64,000 bases of DNA from Morinoia aosen (taxonomy: Eukaryota; Arthropoda; Malacostraca; Amphipoda; Talitridae). Made by a program: the position numbers and the translations under genes. The DNA is taken from positions 24,050,355 through 24,114,354 of the forward strand of contig CM059571.1 of assembly GCA_030386875.1 (NCBI GenBank), given 5' to 3'. The notes below the pieces were generated by a model that was given only the letters and a program-made list of their open reading frames with translations, did not search any database and was not told where the DNA came from. Shown here piece after piece: positions 41,932 through 52,731 of the stretch. Positions within the stretch are counted from its first letter, which is position 1. Each line of letters starts with the position of its first letter.

Positions 41932-42876
41932 TCACAGGTAGCAATGAAATTTTCGAAGTGCGAGCACCATAGCTAGGGCTTCTTTCTCAGTTTGAGAGTA
42001 GTTGCGTTCTGTTGCTGTTAGAGATCGGGAGGCAAAATAGGCGGGGCGTTCAATCCCATCAATAAGGTGACACAGCACCGCTCCCACACCATACGCACTA
42101 CTGTCCGCCACTACCACTATGGGTTTCTGAGGGTCAAAATGGACTAGAGTCTGAGAGTCCAGAAGGGCTTGTTTAGATTTCTGGAAGGCTCTCTCCTGAC
42201 TTGCATCCCATTTCCAAGGGGTTTTGTCTCTCAGTAAGGTATTTAGGGGCTCCAGCATAGTTGCAGATGATTTTAGAAATTTCCTATAGAAATTTAGCAG
42301 CCCAAGGTAGGCTCTCAGTTGAGTTACATTAGTAGGAGCTGGTGCATTCTGGATTGCTGCTACCTTCTCTGCAGTGGGGTGCAATCCATCCTCGTCAATT
42401 TGGTATCCAAGGTAGGATACCTGTGGCACTCCAATTTGGCATTTATCCATTTTCAGTTTTAGTCCTGCCTCCTGTAGTTTAGATAAGACTTGATAGAGAC
42501 GCTTGCTGTGCTCTTGCTCATTAGTGGCACTCACCAGGACGTCATCCAGGTAGCAGAACACTCCTGGGAGGCCCTGCAATAGTCCTTCCATGGCACGCTG
42601 AAAGATTCCAGGTGCGGACGCAATTCCGAAACTGAGACGGTTGTAGGCAAATAAACCTCTGTGGGTGTTTATTACCGTGAGTTCCTTGGAGTCTTCATCC
42701 AAGGGTAGTTGAGCGTATGCCTGAGACATATCTAGCTTGGAGTATATAACTCCTCCTGCTAACCCGCTAAATAGATCTTCCACTCTGGGTATAGGGTAGG
42801 TATCAAGCCTAGTGGCTCTGTTGACTGTTAATTTGTAGTCCCCACAGATGCGGATGCTTTGATCAGCCTTGAGCAC
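41932..42876 (-). CDS. Gypsy 2 pol, middle part: reverse transcriptase and RNase H
   Basis: In this 314-codon frame, RT has IRICGDYKLTVNR near residue 10, SKLDMSQAYAQL near 47, and YLDD at 109-112. RNase H starts at about 255 with VVVADSSAYGVGAVL. The frame is continuous with the gag-PR frame before it and the integrase frame after it, apart from TGA codons at each junction. It therefore has no start codon of its own. Confidence 0.93.
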   Translation of the reverse strand: MLKADQSIRICGDYKLTVNRATRLDTYPIPRVEDLFSGLAGGVIYSKLDMSQAYAQLPLDEDSKELTVINTHRGLFAYNRLSFGIASAPGIFQRAMEGLLQGLPGVFCYLDDVLVSATNEQEHSKRLYQVLSKLQEAGLKLKMDKCQIGVPQVSYLGYQIDEDGLHPTAEKVAAIQNAPAPTNVTQLRAYLGLLNFYRKFLKSSATMLEPLNTLLRDKTPWKWDASQERAFQKSKQALLDSQTLVHFDPQKPIVVVADSSAYGVGAVLCHLIDGIERPAYFASRSLTATERNYSQTEKEALAMVLALRKFHCYL

Positions 42877-42894
42877 AGGGACGATCGCCGCTGC

Positions 42895-44361
42895 TCATCT
42901 CGAGTATTGTACAGGGGTGAGGATACCTTCCTGCACCAGTCTATCAAGTTCTGCCTCCACCTTTGGTCTCAGTGTGTAAGGCACGTTCCTGGCCTTACAA
43001 AACTTTGGTGGTACGGCTGGATCCACTTCTATTTTGAAATTCCTTCCCTTAAAGCAACCTAGACCTGGTTGAAAAAGGTCGGAGAATTTATTTGCTAACT
43101 CTTCAGGGCAGGTAGTCAATTTGTTGACATTATTTGATACTATAGTTAGCCCGAGGGAATCAATCAGGTCCCTACCCAGCAAAGCTGGCCCCTCCCTGTC
43201 TACAATCACAAAAGTTGCTAGTTGAGGAACCATATTACCAGGTTCACGCTGGATGTTAGCCCTAATCTCCCCACAAATCACTAGGGGTGTTCCCCCATAA
43301 GTCCTAAGCTTAACATCAGAAGGTCTCAGCTCGGGTCTTGACTTAGCTGGTATTTTAGAGTAGGTGGCCATTGAAAGGATAGACCTGGCAGCACCTGTAT
43401 CTACCTCCATCTCTAATGGCACACCATTTAGTAACAATTTTATTTTGATTGGGGGTTTCATTTCCTCGGCTATTGAGAAAATCTCCCCATAACAGCCTAG
43501 ATTAGCAACTGGATAGTCTGCACAGGTTGCATTGTTAGTTCTATTAGGGTTAGGGTGGTGTTCCCTCCCCCTTTTCTCATGCATAGCATGCACAAAATTA
43601 TTTTTGTTGCCTTTAGCAGAATTTTGATTTTTCACTTTAAAGCAAAATTTCCTAAGATGGCCTTTTTGGCCACAACCATGACAAACACTGTCTTTATAGG
43701 GGCAATCTCTACGCCAGTGCAGATTACCACAGCCGCTGCCTGCTGATTTGGGGCTAGCTTGAGCCTGAGTTTTGCCCTGAGGCTTAATAGCAGTTTGCTT
43801 TACTCTATGCTGGCCCACATTTAGTATGGAATTAGGTTCCCTAAACACAACCGTCTCCCTCAGTTGAGTTTCTTTGGCAGTTGCCAGATCCACGGCTTTT
43901 TTCCATGTGAGGTCTGCTTCATTAAGCAAACAATTTTGAACATCATTACTGGCCACACCCAGTATTAACCTATCTAGCAACGTTTCTTCCAGAACTTCCT
44001 GTTTGAAATTACAGGTGTCTGAAAGGGCCTTTAAGCTAGCCACAAAATCAGCAATGCTCTCCCCTTGTTTCTGGTTCCGCTTATGGAACCTAAACCTTTC
44101 AAAGATCTGGTTGCGTGTCGGCTTAAAATGCCGTCTTAACGCTTCCATGATCTCCTCATAGGTAGCATCTAAAAGTCTTTTAGGTGAGAGTAGGTCTTTG
44201 GCTAACCTAACAATTTTAGGACCCACCAGAGCAATAAATGTTTTAGCTTTATTTGAATCTTCCACTTTATTAATACTCAGGAAGCAGTTTAGCCTGACTT
44301 CATATTCTGGGAATTCTTCCTCTAAAGGATTGAATTCTCCCACTGAGCCTAGCATTGGCAT
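42895..44361 (-). CDS. Gypsy 2 gag, protease and start of RT
   Basis: This 488-codon frame starts at ATG. The Gag core spans about residues 1-175 (FERFRFHKRNQKQGESIADF, LIRLILGV-like DRLILGVAS). A degenerate Cys/His motif at about 210-220 is followed by a standard knuckle CHGCGQKGHLRKFC at 227-240. The protease has EVDTGAARSILS, with DTG at 321-323. RT begins after residue 440. It stops at TGA 42895-42897 early in RT. Gag and pol share one frame, so no frameshift was needed in the ancestor. Confidence 0.93.
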   Translation of the reverse strand: MPMLGSVGEFNPLEEEFPEYEVRLNCFLSINKVEDSNKAKTFIALVGPKIVRLAKDLLSPKRLLDATYEEIMEALRRHFKPTRNQIFERFRFHKRNQKQGESIADFVASLKALSDTCNFKQEVLEETLLDRLILGVASNDVQNCLLNEADLTWKKAVDLATAKETQLRETVVFREPNSILNVGQHRVKQTAIKPQGKTQAQASPKSAGSGCGNLHWRRDCPYKDSVCHGCGQKGHLRKFCFKVKNQNSAKGNKNNFVHAMHEKRGREHHPNPNRTNNATCADYPVANLGCYGEIFSIAEEMKPPIKIKLLLNGVPLEMEVDTGAARSILSMATYSKIPAKSRPELRPSDVKLRTYGGTPLVICGEIRANIQREPGNMVPQLATFVIVDREGPALLGRDLIDSLGLTIVSNNVNKLTTCPEELANKFSDLFQPGLGCFKGRNFKIEVDPAVPPKFCKARNVPYTLRPKVEAELDRLVQEGILTPVQYSR

Positions 44362-44578
44362 TTTTACCCAGCTTTACAGCTAATTGTCAGATATCTACCT
44401 GAAATAGTAGTAGCAACAATATCAGTTGCAAGAGTAGCCAATTCAAGAGACTGTAATAATACACCTTGTTAAAAAAAAATCAGAAGTTTACAGCATCAAT
44501 ACTCTAGTCACTGAATAATAATATAAATTCTGAGTTCCTTCATTAGTCTAGCCTCTCCCAATAGTTCTACAAAAAAAA

Positions 44579-44591
44579 ATCCTCGTCGCCA
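44579..44591 (-). promoter_or_regulatory. primer-binding site of Gypsy 2
   Basis: TGGCGACGAGG follows the 5' LTR by one or two bases on the minus strand. It starts with TGG as expected for a complement of a tRNA CCA end; I could not assign the tRNA. Confidence 0.7.
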
Positions 44592-44592
44592 G

Positions 44593-45004
44593 TATTATGG
44601 TGTGGATAGCCCTACACTAGAGCACAGCATAGGTTCCACATAGACACAACATAGTTATAGTACTGAACAAATAGACAATGCTATGACACAGCAATTTAGG
44701 TAAATAGTTCACTCACCTCTTGGATACCTTAACTTAATACTCCATTTTCAATACTGTGGCTAGCAAGAGTAGAGCGGAGATAGACGGGAAATATATAGAA
44801 TAGAGTAGAACAGAATTAGTACATTAGTTTAGAACTTAAGAAGTTAGATACCAACCACAGTAGGTAATTATATACACACTCGGTCAACATGTACTTGTTG
44901 TTGAACCCGAGGCCAATAGCAGACTGACTTGCGAGTGTTGCTCTCTCGAGCGTTGCCAACTTATGGTCTCTCTAACTAGAACTTACACTACTCGCTATAT
45001 TACA
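44593..45004 (-). repeat. 5' LTR of Gypsy 2
   Basis: This 412-bp copy differs from 39867-40280 by about four substitutions and one 2-bp indel, which implies a fairly recent insertion. Confidence 0.9.
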
Positions 45005-45884
45005 AATAAATGTCGTTCTATTAGGAATATCATCGACAGTAATGGCATTCGAGGAAAATATTGCTGTCAGGTAGTAATGCACCAAGAGACGTTTTGGAAG
45101 ACCGTCAGGCAATGTGGAGTGGCAGCGCTGATGGCGTTAGTGACCATTGAGTGCAAAGCGACGGTAGAGGCAGTTGAGGCTGCAGCTGGCGGAGCGTCTT
45201 CTGTGTGTGTTGTGAAGATCGGAATCGCGGTGAGAAGACTGGCCGAGCTTCTACTGCACCACGTTATATAGGGCATGATGAGTGCAGTAACGTGCTGAGC
45301 ACGCGTCCCAATTCGTTGGTGGGTAGTTAGCGCCTCGAAACTCGCCTCTGCGTGGAGTGGCACCTCGAACCCCGACGTTGCGGGGGGGGGGGGGCACCTC
45401 AAAGCTCGCTGCTGCGTAGGGTGTCACTTCAAAGCCCGTCGTTGCGCGGGGTGGCACCTCGAAGCTTGTGTGGTGGTGCACAAACAAACGGTTTGGTGAG
45501 ACCACCATAGTAGATCATTTGCGCTTCAACTTCACAATGTCCCGTGAATTTCTTTATAGCAAAAGCAGTTTTAAACTCAAATAGTAAAATATTTTCGTGC
45601 ATAAAAGTGCTACCTAACGTCATGGTATGGTATTACAATTTTTATTTTATTCAGTACCAGGATTGATTGGTGAATGCCTTCATAAAATTTTCTAAGCGAA
45701 AGTGACTATCTCTGTTAAGTATTTCTTATATGAAATTCCTCCTCCACGTAGAGTATATATATTGGATTCCCTGTTGCTTGAAGTTTTGAATGAATTCTGA
45801 ATTTGAAGTGTAGATCGAAATTCGTTATCTTACCTATTCTTATGTCCGAATTGCGGAAATATGTTCGTTAGTTCGTTTGGCGTT
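45005..45884. other. non-coding region with a GC-rich minisatellite
   Basis: Apart from the tandem repeat at 45331-45478 no feature is supported. Long minus-strand frames here run through the repeat and are not genes. Confidence 0.5.
45331..45478. repeat. minisatellite, 30-bp unit, about 4.6 copies, with G13 run
   Basis: Units contain GGGTGGCACCTCGAAGC then CGTCGTTGCG. The third unit carries a run of 13 G at 45382-45394. Confidence 0.75.
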
Positions 45885-48113
45885 GAAGGGTGAAGGTGCA
45901 GTCCAACAGGCCAATTCCAGTTCGAAATGAACCTGAGAGTGAAGATCTGTTAGTAATAAAGTGTGAAAGAATGCATGCCAGGGAATGTGTTATTGTGATT
46001 GTATGTTATATGACAACTGATGGGATTTTAGCCCATCAAGAAAATATAAAAAAGTATGAAATATTAACAAGAATTGTGCGAGAACACTGCAGGTGCCCTC
46101 TGATTGTGATGGGCGATATGAATGGCCATGTTGGTATACTTGGTGAGCCTGTGAATGCAAATGGACAAAAATTGATTGATTTCTGTGATGAGAATGAACT
46201 TGAAACCTGAGTGTCACAATAGGAAATGGCTTGCATACATGGCAAAGCAGGGAGTGTAAAACTGCAATTGACTATATGATAGCAAATAGTAGAGCAAGAG
46301 TATGTGTCAAAGAAATGTTTGTAGATGAAGATGATTTTGATATTGATAGTGACCATAAAATGCTTGTGCTAGAATATAATTGGGGTGGAAAGGAGTCAAT
46401 GCAGAAGGCCAGCAGAGTAAAAGAAAATTGGCATATAAAAATGGCAAACTGGGAAGAATTTAGAAATGAATTGAGGAGGTGTAACTGAAACAGATGTGGA
46501 AATGTAAATGACCTAATTGGGGAGATTGCAAGAACCTTGTATGATGTGGCAGAGCAAAAGATTGGTAGAATGAAATGCAGGAAAAGTACAGGGAATGCTA
46601 GGTTTTTTACACGTGAGATAAAGGAAGAACAAATGAAAAGATGGACTTTGAATAAGAAACAAAGAAATATGAGGAAAATGTACGAAAAATGCAGAATTAC
46701 TGAGGATGAATGGCAGAGTGAATGGAATGAAGTCAAGGACCAGCAGAAGAAAGTAAAAAGAATGATTAATGAGGCTAGAGTTAAAGAAGAGAGACACCAA
46801 GTTAAAAATCTTAGAAAAAAAGCTCCGGATGGAATAAAAGATTGGTATAGGTTTATACAAGGTAATGATAGAGGTAGGTGAAGTTCAAGTCAACAAATTA
46901 ATAGTAAATGGTTGCAGTATGCGAGTTAGGGTGCAAATAGTGAAAGCAGTTGAAGAATTCTGGGAGGACATTGGTGGAATGAATGAGCAGGGAACAGATG
47001 ATGAACGTGTAAATTTTCTGATTGATGAACATGTTCTGCAAATGGAAGACAGAATCACTTGTGAAGAGATGGTAAGTTTTTTGAAGAAAGTGAAAAATGG
47101 AAAGGCATGTGGCCCTGATAGGATCCCATAAGAGTTTTATAAATGTGGAGGAGAAAATGTAGTCAGTATGTTGAAATGTTTATTTGATAAGATATAGAAG
47201 AGTGAAAGAGTACCGGATGACTGGAACAGGTGTAATGTAGTTCTGTTGCATAAGGGTGGAGTATGAAAAAACTTAAAAATTACAGACCAATTGCACTGCT
47301 GACACTGTATGTAAGATCTTTTGTGGTATTTTGAACGAGAGAATGAAAAATTTAGTTGAGGAATTAGGAGTCCTGGGAGAAGAACAAAATGGTTTTAGGC
47401 AAGATAGACATGGGGAGGATAATCTGTTTGTGGTGAGTGAAGTAATTGAGCAAATGAGGAAGGATGACAAGAAGGTATAATTAGCATTCCTGGATATTGA
47501 AAAGGTGTATGACAGAGTGGATTGGGTTAGGCTCTTTGAAATTTTGAGAAAAGTCTGGTTCAGCAGAAAAATAGTAAAAATTGTACAAAGTCTGTATGAG
47601 AACACAAGCGCTATCTACAGGTTAGGAAATTTGGAAACAGGGCAAGTGGGGAGTGTTAGAGGAGTCAGACAGGACTGTACTCTGTCTCCCCTGTTGTTTG
47701 GATTGTACAGAGAAGAATTAGCAGTTTGACTGAGAATGGGTGGCTTAGGACTGAAAGTTGATAATGAGAGACTGAGCTGTTTGTTGTATGCTGATGATGT
47801 GGTTGTAGTGAGTGAATGTGGACATGAACTGCAAAGGATGCTTGACATTGTGAATGGATATAGTACAGATTACAAGATGAACTTTGGTGCCAACAAAAGC
47901 AAGGTTATGGTTATAAAGAGTGATGAGACTGATAGAGACAGACTGTGGAATATTGGAAAAATCAGAATAGGTAGAACAAAAGAATACAAATATCTAGGTT
48001 GTATGATAGGTGAAGATGGATGCACTAGAACTAAGGATGAGAAAGTGGCAAAAGCAATGCAGTGGAGTGGACGGTCAAGTAGTGTGGCCAGATACAGAGC
48101 AAACAAGTATGAA
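45885..48113 (+). pseudogene. decayed non-LTR retrotransposon (endonuclease + reverse transcriptase)
   Basis: The endonuclease is seen in PLIVMGDMNGHVGILGE (near 46095-46150), IDYMIANSRARV and SDHKMLVLEYNW (near 46350-46380). RT follows: GKACGPDRIP (47100), NYRPIALL (47278), NGFRQDRHGEDNLF (47390), AFLDIEKVYDRVDW (47485), GVRQDCTLSPLLF (47660) and YADDVVVVSE (47790). Several stops and frame changes (for example at 46208, 46486, 47129 and 47728) make it dead. A MITE at 48114 splits it, and the frame resumes at 48661. The clade is uncertain; the 5' and 3' ends were not found. Confidence 0.85.
48106..48113. repeat. 8-bp target-site duplication agtatgaa (left)
   Basis: It is repeated exactly at 48661-48668 on the other side of the MITE. 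Confidence 0.9.
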
Positions 48114-48660
48114 GGTAAATGTGTAGCGTTGGTCAGTAATCGATTTTCCACTTTTCGGTGTCTAATCGTAGTTAATTAGATCGAAATAAACAAGTTTTCT
48201 TCTATGCACTTTCCGTCGTAAATGAATATTTTACACGTTATAGCGGTAAATTACTGACCGCAACTCCAGTGTTTGAAGCGGGAACTAATTCAAACAGCAC
48301 GTCAGACGGCAACACTGCAATGCCGTCTCGCTTCTAGTTCGATCGTCATCAAAGACGAAACCAAACCTACCGCTATACCTCGTTAAATACTCGTTTGACA
48401 AAAAAAGTGTATAGGAGAAAAGTTGTTCATTTCGGTGTTTTTACCATGATTCAAGCAACAAAAATTGAAAATCAATGAGTAGCTGTTTATTTGAGCGCAT
48501 TCGTCATCATAGACAAAACTAAACTTACCACCATAACTCGTTGGATACTCATTTACGACGGAAAGTGCATAGAAGAAAACTTGTTTATTTCGATCTAATT
48601 AACTATGTTTAGGCACTGAAAACTCAAAAATCGATTACTGACCAACGCTACACATTTACC
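48114..48660 (+). mobile_element. MITE family X, copy 1
   Basis: This 547-bp element starts GGTAAATGTGTAGCGTTGG and ends with the inverted sequence, giving long terminal inverted repeats of about 110 bp. The exact 8-bp TSD agtatgaa fits superfamilies that make 8-bp duplications (hAT, P, Merlin); the termini do not decide which. It has no coding capacity. It sits inside the LINE reading frame. Confidence 0.9.
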
Positions 48661-48705
48661 AGTATGAATGTGTGAGAAGAATGTGGAAGTATGTTGCTGT
48701 ACCAA
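48661..48705 (+). pseudogene. LINE continuation after the MITE
   Basis: From the right TSD copy the frame reads CVRRMWKYVAVP in line with the LINE frame that stopped at 48113, which shows that the MITE inserted into an open stretch. The palindromic repeat begins directly after. Confidence 0.65.
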
Positions 48706-48820
48706 TAAAGGTTTCTAATGACGTCCGTTTACATCAGCTCCAAGATGGTGGCCGCCATCTTGGGTACCGGGTGGCCGCCATTGGAGATGATGTAAACGGA
48801 CATCACTAGAAACCTTTATT
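48704..48820. mobile_element. 117-bp palindromic foldback element
   Basis: Arms of about 50 bp (AATAAAGGTTTCTAATGACG to CCGTTTACATCA, and its inverted copy) surround a core with three GGCCGCCAT-type words. It looks like a very small non-autonomous DNA element; no TSD was resolved. Confidence 0.65.
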
Positions 48821-49018
48821 TATAATTTACACTAGAAGAACTGTGGCTCCTCCTCACGACCCAACCTCTTTACGTTTGTAATAGGGGATTAGCTTCCATC
48901 ATTAATTAAATTCTGCTTGGCGCGCTCGCTTCCTTTTGGCACGCGAAAGCCAATTTCAAAGTTGAATAATTCTAAAATAATGCATTTGCAAGCAGAATGT
49001 CATTCTTGTAAAACATTT

Positions 49019-49566
49019 GGTAAATCTGAAGGATATGTCAGTTATCGATTTTTCACTTTTTGGTGCCTGAACCTAATTAATTGAATCAAGATAAACAAGT
49101 TTTCTTCTATGCACTTTCCGTCTCAAATGAGTATTTTACGATTTATAGCGCTAAGTTTAGTTTCATCTTTGATGACGAATGCGCTGGAATAAACAGCTAC
49201 TCATCGATTTTCGAATTTTTGTTGCATGAATCATGGTAATAACATCGAAATAAACAACTTTTCTTCTATACACTTTTTTCGTCAAATGAGTATTTAACGA
49301 GGTATAGCGGTAGGTTTGGTTTCGTCTTTGATGACGATCGCGCTGGAAGCGAGTGCGCATTGCAGTGTTGCTGTCCGACGTGCTCCTCGAATTACTTTCC
49401 GCTTCAAACACTGGTGTTGCGGTAAGTCATTTACCGCTATAACTAATAAAATACTCATTTGAGACGGAAAGTGCATAGAAGAAAACTTGTTTATTTCGAT
49501 CTAATTAACTATGCTTAGGCATCGAAATTTACAAAATCGATAACTGACATATACTTCAGATTTACC
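49019..49566 (-). mobile_element. MITE family X, copy 2 (opposite orientation)
   Basis: This 548-bp element starts GGTAAATCTGAAGGATATG with an inverted copy at the other end. It is flanked by the exact 8-bp TSD aaacattt (49011-49018 and 49567-49574). The interior matches copy 1 in reverse orientation (for example the CTTTGATGACGA and GGTATAGCGGTAGGTTTGGT words). Confidence 0.9.
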
Positions 49567-49780
49567 AAACATTTTTAAATGGATTCCTTTAGTGATTCTT
49601 TGGAATAAAATTTTCAATTTTGGTGGATCACCTAAACTGCATATTGACCTTATAATCTATTATTTTTGTTTCAGAGATCTATCCTATTTTATAAACTTTC
49701 TTCCTAAGTTACTGTTTCTATGGCACAGTGGTAACAAACTTTGTATATAGATTTTTTGTCCTCTAATTTGCATGTTTAAC

Positions 49781-49999
49781 CCTTAAACGTCCAAATTTTT
49801 GTACTCATATTACAGTTAACACAACCACTGGCGCTGGCATCAGACAGTCACCAATATCAGGATGAGATAGGAACTGCCACTCAGCAGAGAACTTCAAAGA
49901 ACACAATAGGGAACTAATTGAACAAGAAATAAAATATATTGAAGGTATTTTATAATTATAATTTAGAAGGTATAAATAAACAGCTTAGACGTTAAAGGG
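49781..49999. mobile_element. piggyBac-like MITE flanked by TTAA
   Basis: TTAA at 49777-49780 and 50000-50003 flank a 219-bp sequence with ends CCCTTAAACGTC and, inverted, CCCTTTAACGTC. TTAA targets and CCC-starting ends are typical of piggyBac-group elements. No ORF. Confidence 0.75.
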
Positions 50000-50003
50000 T
50001 TAA

Positions 50004-52596
50004 TGGTGACTTCATATTTCTTCTATTTGAAAGTTTTTTGTTGTTCCTAGAAAGTCTTTCGTTATCTAGTTTTCACTATAAAATATTGTGGGTTAGCTGA
50101 TCAATAAAAATTGTGAGTTTTATTAAGTTGATATTTAAGACAGATGTTTTAGCAAGTGTGGATTTATCAAATATGTTGCAGGCTTATATAAGCCAGCAAA
50201 CATGGCCATAATGCTGTCCACTTGCCACGGTCTCCACCGTGGGATGGGCAGTTTTGAGGGCTGCCCTCGTCTTCACAAGACAAACTGTTCCAAAAAAATA
50301 CGATATACAACTCTTATCAGAGCAAATCTGTATTATTTTTTTATCTATTGAATGTACAAAAGGCACACTAATGAATTGTTTAGGCTGTTGATTACTTTTA
50401 AGTAAATCTTAAATTCCCCTGAAAGTGCTATCTTCAGACACTAGGGCTAACACATTTTTCTTATATTTTATTTTATACTGAAAAATCATTGGAGTTTTTA
50501 TTCTGTGATTCCTTAAAGCATCTGAAAGGAAATTTAAAACCTTTTCATTTCATTTGGAAAAATATAAAAGTTTTAGGGAGAGAGGAAAGGTGAATGAAAG
50601 TATTGGTTACAGAGGCCATGTTAATTTTAGCAGTAACTTTTTATGCAGACTGAGCTGTGTTGGCAGCAGCATCACCATGATGGGAAAATCAGTTAATATA
50701 TGCTGAAAAACTCAATAAAATTTACTGAGCTAAGCAACTCACTCATAAAAGACATTTGGGAAAGAACTGATCATTTTGTTATTTGTTGTAAATTTATTTT
50801 CAAGATGAAGATGTTGGTCAGAATCTTCTATTATTCAACATCAATTGTAATCAAAACTTAAGTGCCTAAATAGAATGAAAATAAACTAGTATTTTCTATG
50901 ATTTATGTGACACATTAACCGCCATAGGTTAAATTAAAGTTCAATATTCAACTAAAATTTGAAGTCGATTGTTTTGAGCAATTTTGAAAATGGCAAACAT
51001 TATGTGGATCAGGCCTTTATTTAGCTTTGATTAAGTATTTATAAAACTTTAGTTTGTGATGACAGGTCAGTCTGCAGCATTATGAAAATTCCCTCCGTGT
51101 ACCACCGGTGGTACATGTGGCGGTTAATGTGTTAAAAAATATATATAAATTACTGAATCTAAAGTCACAAAAGATGAAAAATTTCTTAAGAATAAAAACA
51201 GTTGAGTAATTATCAAAAGGTAGATTTTACTTAGAACACTAATCTTAAAATGTATACAGAACTAGTAATGAATAGTGCTAAAGCAAAGAAATTGTTGATT
51301 ATGGAGCATCTTAAGATAGAATGAACCACCTACAGGAGTCAATAGAAGAGTAGGACTAGCCTCTTATATAAAAAATTAAGACCATGCAGTGGCATGCTTG
51401 GAGCCAAGAATCTTGGTTGCTGGCTCAGGAAATTTTGGCCGTCAAAATCTTGGTCATCAATTTCGTGTTATACTTGGGCCTTTTCATGAAAATTGAAAGT
51501 GCTATTAGGCTTTGATTTGTGTTACATGCATTATTACAAAACCTGAAGACTTTGTGTACTTGAGCCCTGTTTCCATTCATTGCCTGTGTGCCTTTAATTA
51601 TGAAAGTCATAGGGATAAATTTATCACATCTTAATTGAGTGGTTTCATGTTTTACTTATTTTAATGCTAGGAATCAAAGGGGATGAAGCATTTCTATCAC
51701 ATCTTTAACGAAGAATATTGTATTCTTTATTCATTGATTTTTTATATTATATCAGTGTGTGGTTAATGCTTTTCAAAAATTGCTAGTTTATTTAGAAAAT
51801 GGGATGTTCTTTGCCTTACTTGTGAGCAGTTGTTATTCACAAAACTTTATCTGAAACTTTCAGTCTCAGTGCAATTTATACCTCATTGGGGCTGAAATCT
51901 CTATAATTGAGAAAAGCATTATAATATAGTAGAATGAATGTATGTAAAAGTATTTGAAACATTTACCTGTCTCCTATGTATTCCTTTTGTTTTGATATGA
52001 AGTTAAAGTTGAACAATTAGTTGTTGATATTTTTTTTTAAATGTAAAAAAATTATATGATGAATTTCAGCAGTATGCTATTAACTGTCTAATAATATTAT
52101 TGTAGCATTCCCCCTCAGATACTCATGATAGCATTTAGACTTTGATCTCTATAATTTACCATTTTTCTTGTTGATGCCTACTCCTATGATGTTTTTGTGA
52201 GCAAGAAATGCTTCTCAAGTCTGCCAGCACCAGTAGCTGCTTACTAAAATCCAGGTAGGTGCATAAGAGCCTGCTTTGAGGTAAGCTGCTTCTGTTTTGT
52301 AGTGTTTGTTTAAATATCTAGTTATTTAATTCTGCTCTTAGTTGCAAATAATATTTGCATGTAAGTCTAATTGCCATTTCTAATAATATAACTAGCAAAA
52401 TTACTTAAGAAAAGAGATACCGATGAATTTGCAATTTATTTATTATAAATTTACAAGAATGTTTAAATAAGAAGAATGTTAAGATCTTTACTGCATTCTT
52501 TACAAGAATGTTTCGATATATACTGCTCTGGATTTATTGCATTTCTTATGTATGCACTTATGATGTTATAAATCCTCATTGTCCTTGTGTGTGCAG
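50004..52596. other. AT-rich region upstream of the DHHC coding exons
   Basis: Apart from the MITE at 50910-51132 nothing is recognised. A 5' untranslated exon and the promoter of the DHHC gene may lie here or further upstream, but no reliable promoter signal could be picked out. Confidence 0.5.
50910..51132. mobile_element. MITE with 15-bp perfect TIRs around TTAA
   Basis: ACACATTAACCGCCA at 50910-50924 is exactly inverted at 51118-51132. The right arm also carries an 18-bp perfect palindrome TGTACCACCGGTGGTACA (51098-51115). TTAA inside both ends suggests a piggyBac-like origin, but whether TTAA is the TSD or part of the TIR is unclear. Confidence 0.7.
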
Positions 52597-52731
52597 AAAT
52601 GGCTCCCAGCTCTTCATACTTGTCAGGGCCTTGTTCCTGGTGCCTGAGACTAGCAAAGTGGCTCCCTGTGGTCTTCATTGTGGCCATAGTAGTGTGGTCT
52701 TACTATGCCTATGTCATCCAACTTAACATAT
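52597..52731 (+). CDS. DHHC gene exon 1 (start codon, TM1)
   Basis: The exon follows a pyrimidine-rich acceptor (gtgtgtgcag), so there is probably an intron in the 5' UTR. ATG is at 52599 and the donor is gtgagt at 52732. It encodes a short Cys-containing N-terminus and TM1 ([20 protein letters not shown]). It ends in phase 1. A start further upstream in a joined exon cannot be excluded. Confidence 0.9.

Larger units (their letters stand above)
39867..45004 (-). mobile_element. Ty3/Gypsy LTR retrotransposon 2, Mag-like (inactive)
   Basis: LTRs at 39867-40280 (414 bp) and 44593-45004 (412 bp) differ by about four substitutions and one AC indel. One long minus-strand gag-pol frame lies between them, broken by TGA codons at 42895-42897 and 41932-41934. 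A primer-binding site TGGCGACGAGG (44581-44591) and a polypurine tract (40281-40293) are in place. The single gag-pol ORF and the K02A2.6-like wording of pol suggest the Mag group. No clear TSD was found. Confidence 0.93.

Noticed and set aside
45067..45508. Pro/Arg-rich minus-strand open frames
   Set aside because: They run through the 30-bp GC-rich minisatellite and have no other support.
46272..46860. Long minus-strand hydrophobic open frames
   Set aside because: They are antisense to the decayed LINE, whose plus-strand motifs are clear.
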